NCBI GenBank assembly: GCA_011364965.1
Contig: RDOB01000002.1
Coordinates: 529,317 to 593,316, forward strand
DNA: 64,000 nt
Reading direction: 5' to 3'
Source: Candidatus Heimdallarchaeota archaeon
GTDB lineage: Archaea; Asgardarchaeota; Heimdallarchaeia; Hodarchaeales; Hodarchaeaceae
Positions within the stretch are counted from its first letter, which is position 1; each line of letters opens with the position of its first letter. A program made the position numbers and the translations under genes. Of the stretch, positions 9,201-17,534 are shown one piece after another. Below the pieces are notes generated by a model. That model was not told the origin of the DNA and did not search any database. It saw nothing but the letters and a program-made list of their open reading frames with translations.

Positions 9201-9523
9201 GTGATAATAAAAAAGCATTGAATGATGTAAAATCGTATGTGGAAAAAATTGCAGAGCGAAATAACTGGATATTAAATCCAGATAAGGAAACCCTTCAAAA
9301 TCTAATCGAGGGTTTAATGGTCAATATTAATCGGTATGGTTATTATAACTGCCCATGTAGGGATTCTCAGGAAGATCGTAATTTGGATAAGGATATTATA
9401 TGCCCTTGTCGATACAGTGAACCAGATATAAGAGAATTCGGCCACTGTTACTGTGCTCTTTATTTTGATGAGGATTATGATTTCTCCAAATCAGTTGAGA
9501 TGATTCCCGAAAGACGTGAGTGA
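9197..9523 (+). CDS. Ferredoxin:thioredoxin reductase catalytic (beta) subunit
   Basis: A 108-residue protein with the three Cys pairs of the FTR catalytic subunit: CPC at 52-54, CPC at 69-71 and CYC at 84-86. In characterised FTRs these hold a [4Fe-4S] cluster next to a redox-active disulfide and pass single electrons from ferredoxin to a thiol protein. The final motif reads CYC where plant and cyanobacterial enzymes have CHC, so the histidine that tunes the cluster is replaced by Tyr. It overlaps the glutaredoxin gene by ATGA. No variable (alpha) subunit lies nearby, as in other archaeal FTR-like proteins. The likely role is ferredoxin-driven reduction of the adjacent glutaredoxin. Confidence 0.88.
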   Translation: MSDNKKALNDVKSYVEKIAERNNWILNPDKETLQNLIEGLMVNINRYGYYNCPCRDSQEDRNLDKDIICPCRYSEPDIREFGHCYCALYFDEDYDFSKSVEMIPERRE

Positions 9524-9790
9524 TATTCTCCCTAGATTTTTATTTTTCCTTGCAGGAATAAACTACCTTACATCATCCGTTATATACCTTCTTAGGTGTT
9601 ACTGAACTTCCCAATCTAGCGAAAAAACACATTCTGAAGTTAATTATATCATCTACAGTTATAAGAATGGAAATAAGACCGTAAAAAGGCCGTTTTCTCA
9701 GATAAATGAAACAGGCTTGGTATAATATTCTTTTTATAGGTTAATTATTCTCTCATTTTTTCAGTTTTTTCCCTTTTGGAAGTAATTTAT

Positions 9791-10393
9791 ATGGCGGATA
9801 CTGATATATCATATGATGCTCCCTCTTGGGAGTATATTGAAACTTTAACAGTAAAATTATTTCAAAAATTAAAAGAAAATGCCTTTCACCCTGATATTAT
9901 TGCTGGGATTAGTCGGGGTGGCCTAGTTCCAGCGAGAATAATCTCGGATCTATATTTAACTTATGGAGAAAAGCCCACTCTATCGGTGATGCAAATAGGT
10001 TTGTATGCAGGCGTGGGAAAAACATTTAAAGAACCAATAATATATCAAGATCTCCCTGGACATATCCATGGGAAAAAAATTCTTCTGATTGATGATGTAG
10101 CGGATAGTGGAATTTCCTTAGACTTTGCATTACAATATCTTAGTATGAAAAAACCTGCTGCAGTAAAAATCGGCACTTTATATTATAAACCATGGTCAAA
10201 AATTAAACCTCATTATTATGTGGAAGAAACCGAGGCGTGGATAATTTTTCCTCATGAAAGATATGAATTCATGCAAGAGCAAATGAAAAAGAAAGGACTT
10301 TCAATGCTAGAAGCGCGGAAATTTTTCATAGAGGACATACATCTCCCCACTTATTCTGTTGATAATTTCCTTAGTATCAAAAACAATGGTTGA
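9791..10393 (+). CDS. Purine-type phosphoribosyltransferase
   Basis: About 200 residues. The PRPP-binding motif ILLIDDVADSGIS lies at residues about 97-109, and GISRGGLVPAR (about 40) is the preceding loop typical of xanthine/hypoxanthine-guanine phosphoribosyltransferases. The enzyme would join a purine base to PRPP in salvage; base specificity cannot be read from sequence. Length fits the archaeal xanthine/guanine type. The ATG at 9791 was preferred to TTG at 9776 because the GGAAG before it is at usable distance. A poorly conserved 50-residue C-terminal extension follows the core. The gene stands alone. Confidence 0.85.
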   Translation: MADTDISYDAPSWEYIETLTVKLFQKLKENAFHPDIIAGISRGGLVPARIISDLYLTYGEKPTLSVMQIGLYAGVGKTFKEPIIYQDLPGHIHGKKILLIDDVADSGISLDFALQYLSMKKPAAVKIGTLYYKPWSKIKPHYYVEETEAWIIFPHERYEFMQEQMKKKGLSMLEARKFFIEDIHLPTYSVDNFLSIKNNG

Positions 10394-10541
10394 AAATATA
10401 AGAAAGTGAGGAGTGAATCAAGAACATAAAAATACCCTTTTTATTAGGGAAAGAATTTTAATTACTATACCATAATACTAATGGATTATCTCTTTCAGAG
10501 ATGTAATTTTCCCTAATTAGTTATTCAGTGTAATAGAAGGT

Positions 10542-11504
10542 ATGTATGATATGAATCCTTTTAGGAAAGGTAAAAAATCTGATCTCGAATTATTAGATGA
10601 AAAAATTGATCAGAGATTACATGATATAGAAAAACAGGTTGAAGGGATGGCTTCTCGGGTTAGTTCTCTGACAAGTTCAGTAGATCAAAAGGAAGTAGAT
10701 ATCCGAAAATCCGCCACGAAGGAGTTTAAGCATCAATTAGATGAAGTTAGGACCTCTTTGGAACAACTAAGTCTAGAACTAAATAATCAAATACTCGATG
10801 TGAGTAATCGAGTTGAAAACCTTGACCAAAATTCAAGTAATTGGTCTTTCGCAATCAATGAGCAAGTTGAAGAATTTCGATCCAAATATGTAGATGTTTT
10901 AGAGGAATTACGTCAAGCTAAGAATATAGCGGTTGAGAGAGAAAAAATTATTACCGAAAAATACGAAGAATTGGTAAAACAGTTGAAAGAAAAGGAAAAG
11001 CTAGCATTAGAACGCGAATCTTTATCAACTGAACGAATTAGTTCCCTTCAAGGTGAGGTGGAAAAGAGAGAGCAAGAACTTGGCAAAAATCAAACTAAGC
11101 TGACTGAACTCGAGGCAGATTTGAAAGAGACAAGAACCTTAATAGATGAGCTACAAAAAGCGAAGTTTGATGCCAAGGAATTGGAAATTAATCATAAAAA
11201 GGCATTAGAAGAGATTGAGGATCAAAAGTATGAAATTGAAAGACTTAGATCTCAGATTAATACAATGGTGGAGGATAATAAACAATCTATTGCTACAACT
11301 AAAGCTGTTAAAACTTTCCTCGCAGATAGTGAATCGGGTAGGATATTAAGTCTTTTACTGAACTCAGAACGGATAACAATTGATGAATTGTCTTCTTTGA
11401 CTGGAATTGCTACCTTTACAGTCCATCAAATTATTCAACGATTCAGTGGTCTGGGAATTGTTACTTATGATGAAGGTGCAAGAAAAGCAAGGCTTCATGA
11501 TTAA
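10542..11504 (+). CDS. Coiled-coil protein with C-terminal winged helix
   Basis: A 320-residue protein without a membrane segment. Residues about 10-250 are almost continuous heptad-rich, highly charged helix, interrupted near 95-105. Residues about 255-320 form a small helix-turn-helix (LLLNSERITIDELSSLTG followed by a recognition helix TFTVHQIIQRF and a wing). The layout suggests an elongated dimer that ends in a nucleic-acid or protein binding winged helix. A shorter protein with the same architecture is encoded at 53076. It precedes the macro-domain gene by 17 bases, so the two may be co-transcribed. No function is known. Confidence 0.7.
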   Translation: MYDMNPFRKGKKSDLELLDEKIDQRLHDIEKQVEGMASRVSSLTSSVDQKEVDIRKSATKEFKHQLDEVRTSLEQLSLELNNQILDVSNRVENLDQNSSNWSFAINEQVEEFRSKYVDVLEELRQAKNIAVEREKIITEKYEELVKQLKEKEKLALERESLSTERISSLQGEVEKREQELGKNQTKLTELEADLKETRTLIDELQKAKFDAKELEINHKKALEEIEDQKYEIERLRSQINTMVEDNKQSIATTKAVKTFLADSESGRILSLLLNSERITIDELSSLTGIATFTVHQIIQRFSGLGIVTYDEGARKARLHD

Positions 11505-11521
11505 ATCTAAGGTCGTCATCT

Positions 11522-12067
11522 TTGGCAATGGAGTTCAAATTTGAAGAAAGGACAATAGCACTCGTGAAGGGTGATATTACCAAACAAGAAGTTGATATAA
11601 TAGTTAATGCTGCCAATCCTTCATTAAGAGGAGGTGGAGGAGTCGATGGAGCAATTCATCGAGCAGGAGGGGAGGTGATTTTACAAGAATGTATTCAAAA
11701 GTATCCTCATGGATGTAAAACGGGCGAGGCTAGAATTACAACTGCAGGAAAAATGGCTGCAAAGTGGGTTATTCATACTCCTGGGCCAGTCTGGAAAGGA
11801 GGACACGTAGGAGAGGTTTCGTTATTAGAAAGTTCTTATCGTAACTCTATCTCATTAGCTAATGAGTATAAAGCTGATTCTATTGCTTTTCCCTCAATTT
11901 CAACAGGAGTATATGGTTTTCCAATACATCTAGCAGCAAAAATTGCTATAAAAACAGTTTTATCTATGTTTTCTCGGACTACTCTTTCTCGGGTCCATTT
12001 TGTTCTATTTAGCGAGAAAGATTTTCAAATATATTTCAAGGAGCTCAAGAATTTCATAATAAACTAG
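11522..12067 (+). CDS. Macro domain protein (ADP-ribose binding / O-acetyl-ADP-ribose deacetylase type)
   Basis: A single macro domain of 181 residues. Conserved segments are KGDITKQEVDIIVNAAN (residues about 16-32), the glycine-rich GGGGVDGAIHRAGG loop, GEARITTAG and the later SISTGVYGFP loop, all of which line the ADP-ribose pocket of MacroD-type enzymes. Such proteins bind or hydrolyse ADP-ribose esters on proteins or metabolites. Start is TTG at 11522, eight bases after AAGGT; an ATG at 11528 would shorten it by two residues. The PARP-type finger protein at 56941 lies in the same window but no ADP-ribosyltransferase was seen. Confidence 0.92.
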   Translation: MAMEFKFEERTIALVKGDITKQEVDIIVNAANPSLRGGGGVDGAIHRAGGEVILQECIQKYPHGCKTGEARITTAGKMAAKWVIHTPGPVWKGGHVGEVSLLESSYRNSISLANEYKADSIAFPSISTGVYGFPIHLAAKIAIKTVLSMFSRTTLSRVHFVLFSEKDFQIYFKELKNFIIN

Positions 12068-12093
12068 TATACGTTGAAAAGAAAAAGAAGGTT

Positions 12094-13326
12094 TTACTCT
12101 TGGGAGTAATTTTTGGCCATCTCAGCTCGTGAAATTACGATTCGTTGAACTTCATTTGTGCCTTCATATATGGGTGTAATCCTGGCATCTCGATAATGAC
12201 GTTCCACATCGTACTCTCTAATGTATCCATAGCCACCATGCATTTGTATTGCTTCATATGTTACTTCTTGAGCAATTTCTGATGCATAAAGTTTGGCGAT
12301 GCTGGCATATTCCGCAAAATCCATTTTCTTATCTTTCATTCTGGCAGCTGCAATATATGCGAGTCTTGCAGTATGAATTTTGGTAAAGAGGTCAGCCATT
12401 TTAAATTGGGTAACTTGGAAGCTTTCTATGGTTTTCCCGAATTGCTTTCGTGTCTTTACATAGTTTACTGCTTTTCTGTAAGCAGCATCTGCAATTCCCA
12501 CACTTTGAGCTGCAATTCCTATTCTTGCAGCAGACAGCTCATATAATACCACACTGAATCCTTTGCCAATTTCTCCAAGAACATTACTTTTAGGTATAAC
12601 TGCATCTTCTAAAATGACTTCTCCTGTCGCATTAGAATGTAAGCCCAATTTTTCCTCGAGTCTAGAAATTTTAAAACCTGGATTATCTTTACTGTCTAGA
12701 ATAAATGCAGTTAGACCTCTAGAACCTTTTTCAGGATCAGTTGATGCTAGAAAGAGAAAGGTATCTGCAATTCCAGAGTTAGTAATAAAATTTTTACTTC
12801 CATTTATTATATAATGGTCACCGTGATCAACTGCTTTTGTTTTTAAAGAACCTAGATCCGAGCCTGATCCTGGCTCTGTAAAAAGCAATCCTCCAATTTT
12901 TTCACCATGAGCAAGCTTTGGTAGGTAATATTCTTTAGCTTCCTCTTTTCCAAAAGCTTCTATAACATCACTTGAAGAATTTTGTAATCCAAAGAGTAGA
13001 GACGTTCCTGCATCAGCTCGTGAAATTCGTTCATAACACGCATTTACTAGAGAAAAGCTCAATCCTATCCCATCATACTTCTCCGGTATCGCTAATCCCA
13101 TTAAATCATTTTCACAAAGTAATTTTAGTATTTTGTATGTCTGAGGTGGATAAGCTACTTTTCCTGTTTCTACATCAAAAGAACATCCTATTTCATCCAT
13201 TTCCTGGGCATACGGTTCAATATCCTTTTTACAAATCTCATCGAGAAGCTCTAGTATCATTTCATTCTGTTCTTGTTCGTCTTTATCAAATCCATGCGTT
13301 CCAAATACTTGTAACAAATCTTTCAT
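12094..13326 (-). CDS. Acyl-CoA dehydrogenase
   Basis: A 410-residue FAD enzyme of fatty acid or branched-chain amino acid oxidation. It shows the helical N-terminal domain, the FAD-binding signature LLFTEPGSGSDLG (about residue 148), the second signature near QTRKQFGK-type sequence (VKTRKQFGKTIESFQVTQ) and the catalytic region IYEGTNEVQRIVISR, where the Glu of YEGTNE is the usual base. It introduces a 2,3-trans double bond into acyl-CoA and normally passes electrons to an electron-transfer flavoprotein, which is not encoded nearby. Length and ends are normal. AAGGA precedes the ATG. Confidence 0.95.
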   Translation of the reverse strand: MKDLLQVFGTHGFDKDEQEQNEMILELLDEICKKDIEPYAQEMDEIGCSFDVETGKVAYPPQTYKILKLLCENDLMGLAIPEKYDGIGLSFSLVNACYERISRADAGTSLLFGLQNSSSDVIEAFGKEEAKEYYLPKLAHGEKIGGLLFTEPGSGSDLGSLKTKAVDHGDHYIINGSKNFITNSGIADTFLFLASTDPEKGSRGLTAFILDSKDNPGFKISRLEEKLGLHSNATGEVILEDAVIPKSNVLGEIGKGFSVVLYELSAARIGIAAQSVGIADAAYRKAVNYVKTRKQFGKTIESFQVTQFKMADLFTKIHTARLAYIAAARMKDKKMDFAEYASIAKLYASEIAQEVTYEAIQMHGGYGYIREYDVERHYRDARITPIYEGTNEVQRIVISRAEMAKNYSQE

Positions 13327-13488
13327 TTAATCCAATCCTTCTAAATCTCAAAAATTGGTTTTTTTATCCTTCAAATTTTCAAATGAGTGTACCTAGCAGG
13401 ATATTCCCTACTAGCTTACCGAATGCAAAATTACTTACTAAAAAATAAAAAAATTCTGGCAGAATATTGGTTAAGATGTAGCTATTAT

Positions 13489-13767
13489 CTATTTTTTACT
13501 ATCAAATTCACTAAAGGTTGTGAAGATTGTCGATAATTTTTTGCTGTAACCTTTCGAGATGTTGAATTTTTGCCTTACTTTCCATATTCCCTCTTTATTT
13601 TTTTGCCAACCATAGAGTCTTAATTGGTGTTTATTTCCAGTTTCTACCAATACAATAGCTTTAAGCCAAGAAGATGTTTTTGCTAATCTTTTCCCAGCGA
13701 GTACTTTTATTGTTTTACTTACAGGAAATTCTACTGTATCATCATTCAATAATTCCATTAAACCCAT
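13489..13767 (-). CDS. Small hypothetical protein
   Basis: A 92-residue basic protein not recognised as a known family. It appears to contain a beta-rich middle (SSWLKAIVLVETG, HQLRLYGWQ) followed by a positively charged helix-prone end. No cysteine, signal peptide or membrane segment is present. It lies between the acyl-CoA dehydrogenase and TPR-protein genes on the same strand but with gaps of over 150 bases on each side, so it is probably transcribed alone. The ORF is supported by consistent codon use, no overlapping alternative gene and a plausible ATG. Confidence 0.5.
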   Translation of the reverse strand: MGLMELLNDDTVEFPVSKTIKVLAGKRLAKTSSWLKAIVLVETGNKHQLRLYGWQKNKEGIWKVRQKFNISKGYSKKLSTIFTTFSEFDSKK

Positions 13768-13976
13768 AATTTTTCACTCATTTGATTTACTTCGCAGAAA
13801 ATTGAATCTGCCTTTTTTGATAGATTCATGTCTTAAAAAAACCTTTCGGTTATTTTAGAAAGTACTGGCTTTTTTATTTAGGTTAAATTATTTTCTATAG
13901 TTTCAATTAATATATAAAAGCATCTCGTTGAAGTTAGGAAGATTTATAGTTTCCATTTAACCATAAAATCATTAAA

Positions 13977-15959
13977 TTATTTAAATAAAAGTTTGGATGT
14001 TCTTTTTTCTTCTAAAAATGTTTCTTTTACTAATTTAATAATCTCTTCGTTTTCCGAAAAATCCATTTGAAATTTACTTTCACCAATTGTATAATCAGGG
14101 AATTTTTCTGTTAATTGAAGAAGTTTCAATCTTAAGCTCACTGTAACATGCTCATCACATACTATCGCAAAAATTAGTGGATCACGGTGCCCTACTAGAA
14201 CAATAGAATCACGATAATGTATCTCATCTAGCTCTTTTAATGATAATGAACGAGACATTGTATTCATTGCAGAAATAAGACCGGAGAGTAATAAACGGTC
14301 AATTTTAAAAGACTCATCAAAATAATAAACAAAAACAGGAAGAGAAGATTCTGAATCTAATACAATAAGGGATAGTAGTCTAGTTTCGCGGTCTTCAATT
14401 GTCCATCGTGATCTATGAGGTAGTAAATTTGTAAGGAAATCTATAGATTCTAGAGCTATTGATTTTAAATTCGGAACTTCAGCTAAATTTAATTTTAATA
14501 ACCGTATGTTTTCTTCGGAGAAAAATTCCAAATCTTTGCTCTGTTGGGCGTCATTTACTAATTTATTTGCCTCTGTCAATTGATTTGTAAAAGATTTTGT
14601 GATAGCGAGTGTAACTTTAGAAATATATGACCATCCAACTACTTCTTGGCCTTCAACCAGTACTCTGAGTTCATCTGCAGTAATATTTGCTAGTTCGAGC
14701 TTTGAATCCTGTCTTCTCCAGTAAAATATTATAAGATAGAGAATTACAAGTTCCATTAAACATTCAAAGATGTTATTTAGATCTTTTGCTTTTTTAAACC
14801 TTCTCAATGCTTCTAAAAATTGATCTATTGCTATAGAAAAATTACATGCGTATTTTTCAATTGTAGCGAGCGCTCGGAAATATTCTGGCTGTTCTATCTC
14901 AGTTTCAGGAATCCACCTGACTGATAATCCATTTTCAATGGTTCTTGTCGCTTCCTCAAGAAGTCCATTTGCTGCATACAGCTCTGCTAGGGTGTAAATT
15001 GCATCTACTAAAGGGATTCTTTTCTCATAAAATAAATTTTCAGCTTCCTTCGCGTACTTCAGTGCCTCTTCTAAATCACCAAGATTGTAATAAAGATTCG
15101 CAAGATTATTTTCAACGCGATAAATACTTAATGAGTCAGGCATCTGATCTTTGATTGTCAATAACCGTGTGAACATTTGACAGGCTTTATCATAATTCCT
15201 TTCTTTTTGAGCGAGTAATCCTAGATTTTCTCCTATTTGAAATAAAAAATAATAATTCGAAAAATTTTCCAACTTTCTCCAACTAGATTCTAAGTATCTT
15301 TGAGATTCTGCTTTATCTCCAAAATAATTCTCCCACACACCTATTCCCATTTCTAATAACCCAGAGAAATACCTATGGTCGTAATACACGGATTGTACGA
15401 GAAGAGATTTTGCACTTTCTTTCCAATGACTCGCTTCTTCTATTGTTCGGGTTTCAATGGTGGAAATCAATAGAATAAAGATATAGATCACTACTAATAG
15501 AGGATCCTCCTCTTCTGAAGTAAAATCAAAAGATAAATTAGTTAATAGTCCATTAACTCGATCATACCTTCCATCTCGAAATTCTTGCCATGCCATAATA
15601 ATGATAAGTTCTGTGTTACTCATTATTGGAGCAGATGAATTCAATCGCGGAAGAGATTCTTCTAGTGTTGACAGTAATAAATATCCGAGTTTAGAAAGAA
15701 TGACATCCGCAGATATTTCAATTAAAATCTGCGAAATAAAGTTCTTATTTGCCATGAAGAATGCAGATTTTGCGAGAAATATAGATGTTGATACTTCAGG
15801 TAATAAATTAGTAGCTAAGGAATATTCAAAGAATTTAAGCAATAATACATCATATTCGCAATCATTATGATATTTATTCAGAAAATCTGATGCTGTCTTA
15901 GGGAGAGATTGAAATTCCTCTTCTAATTCTTTATAATGATCAATAAAAGTCTTATACAC
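13977..15959 (-). CDS. TPR-repeat protein with C-terminal longin/roadblock-like domain
   Basis: A 660-residue cytoplasmic protein made largely of helical hairpins. TPR-like units are clearest at residues about 225-400 (for example NLYYNLGDLEEALKYAKEAE). Residues about 535-650 change to an alpha/beta pattern (LLSLIVLDSESSLPVFVYYF, LLLSGLISAMNTMS, FAIVCDE) that resembles the longin or roadblock-like domains common in Asgard proteins and linked to small GTPase regulation. GTG start. TPR arrays hold protein partners; a GTPase-linked scaffold is a reasonable inference but is not shown. The domain call at the C-terminus rests on pattern reading only. Confidence 0.65.
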   Translation of the reverse strand: MYKTFIDHYKELEEEFQSLPKTASDFLNKYHNDCEYDVLLLKFFEYSLATNLLPEVSTSIFLAKSAFFMANKNFISQILIEISADVILSKLGYLLLSTLEESLPRLNSSAPIMSNTELIIIMAWQEFRDGRYDRVNGLLTNLSFDFTSEEEDPLLVVIYIFILLISTIETRTIEEASHWKESAKSLLVQSVYYDHRYFSGLLEMGIGVWENYFGDKAESQRYLESSWRKLENFSNYYFLFQIGENLGLLAQKERNYDKACQMFTRLLTIKDQMPDSLSIYRVENNLANLYYNLGDLEEALKYAKEAENLFYEKRIPLVDAIYTLAELYAANGLLEEATRTIENGLSVRWIPETEIEQPEYFRALATIEKYACNFSIAIDQFLEALRRFKKAKDLNNIFECLMELVILYLIIFYWRRQDSKLELANITADELRVLVEGQEVVGWSYISKVTLAITKSFTNQLTEANKLVNDAQQSKDLEFFSEENIRLLKLNLAEVPNLKSIALESIDFLTNLLPHRSRWTIEDRETRLLSLIVLDSESSLPVFVYYFDESFKIDRLLLSGLISAMNTMSRSLSLKELDEIHYRDSIVLVGHRDPLIFAIVCDEHVTVSLRLKLLQLTEKFPDYTIGESKFQMDFSENEEIIKLVKETFLEEKRTSKLLFK

Positions 15960-16133
15960 TCAGAACCACTACTCTCGTCTATATAATAGAATAATCTAGT
16001 ACCTTAAATATTTGATTCAGTGAATTAAGCAAACTGATGGATATTTTTCGAAGGTATTTCAAATATCCTCGTAGTAAGGTTCATTATCAGAACGAAATTC
16101 ATCACAACAAACAAACTTCTAGAGTGTATTTCT

Positions 16134-17381
16134 ATGAAATTACTAATAGCAGGTGGAGCAAGGGGCATGGGATCTTATATTGTAAAAGATGCTGTTCAGA
16201 GGACTATTTGGACAGATATAACTATTGCTGATATAAATGAATCGCGATCAAAGAGACGGATTTCTGAATTAAATGATTCTAGGTTATCCTATACTAAAAT
16301 TGATGCTTGTAATCACGAAGATATGGTAAAAATCATCCAAAAATTTGATGTGGTTTACTCTGCAATCGTTCCATTCTATATATTTGGACCAAAAGTTGCA
16401 CGGGCATGTATTGAAGCAAAAGTTCCCCTCATCGATATCCGTGATGATTCTGGACCCACAATCGAAATATTAGAAATGAACGAAGATGCTAAAAAGGCTG
16501 GAATTCCCATTTTTTTGGGATTTGGGTGTAATCCTGGTCTAACCAATTTGATGGTTAAACATGCATATACTAGATTGGATAAAAACTCTCCTATGACCTT
16601 TGATATATCATGAGCAGGAGGTGCAGCAGACTCGGAAGGTTTAGCAGTCATCATGCATGTTTTATACGCAATTACAGGGAATTTTCCTTCATATCAAAAT
16701 GGTTTGTTCATTGACGTTCCTGCAGGAGAAGGAAATTTGAAAATCGATTTTCCTGCACCATTAGGTACTATTGGGGTGTTTGATTGTGGGCATCCAGAGC
16801 CTGTAACAATCCCTAAGTTCCTTGATTCTAATGTTGAGAGAGTTACATTGAAGGGAGGATTGACACCAGATTGGAATAATAAATTTGCTACTTCAATGAA
16901 GCAATTACACCTAACTCAAGGGAAAAATCGGAAAAAGATTCTTGCAAAACTTGTACATCTAACCGAGAAAATATTTGAAACAGGAGGGGTCGCTGCTTCC
17001 TCTGCTCGAGTTGATATATATGGCTTTAAGGATAATAAAAGAGTACATTGGGTTTATTGAACACCAAGTATTGTTATGGGAGAATTAACTGGGTATCCTG
17101 CGTCCATTGCAGCACAGCTCTTCACTGAGGGAAAAATCCAAGGAGTAGGTATAATCCCTCCTGAATCATTACCTGAGGGAACAGCTAAATTATTTTTTGA
17201 GGAGTTAAAGAAGAGAAATATAGAGCTAATATTTGATGAAAAAGAACCTTTAGAGTGGTTCAAAAACCCAGTTCCCTATGTTCTTGGGTTTTTTTCGAAT
17301 TATGGATTTATTATTTTGAAACTTATTGGATTATGCTCCATTTTTGTTATTATATATCAGCTTCTAGCAATTCTATTCTAA
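16134..17381 (+). pseudogene. Saccharopine dehydrogenase-like reductase interrupted by two in-frame TGA codons
   Basis: One frame codes for a continuous reductase-like protein (about 415 codons) except for TGA at 16611-16613 and 17058-17060. The N-terminal part has a Rossmann start (LLIAGGARGMGSY) and the GCNPGLTNLM stretch typical of saccharopine/carboxynorspermidine dehydrogenases; the part after the first TGA continues with AGGAADSEG, and after the second with ELTGYPASIAAQL, all at the expected places. A hydrophobic helix ends the protein. The first TGA lies where the intact relative at 49800 has an aromatic residue. No frameshift is needed. It is called a pseudogene because TGA is a normal stop elsewhere in this window; read-through or sequence error remain possible. 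Confidence 0.7.
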
Positions 17382-17534
17382 GAACCTGTTTCAAACGCTA
17401 AATTCGGAAAGAATGATCCATAAAATCAAGAATTTTAAAGGAGTAGTATTTTATTGTGAATATCCTTCTCTTCCTTTTGAATTCTATATTCAAGATAGAA
17501 TGGTAATTTAATCTCTTAGTAGGAGTTAAAAATC

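Noticed and set aside
16134..17381. TGA as a tryptophan codon throughout the genome
   Set aside because: Many intact genes in the window end in TGA at the expected family length (for example 9200, 10393, 27372, 42966), so TGA works as a normal stop.
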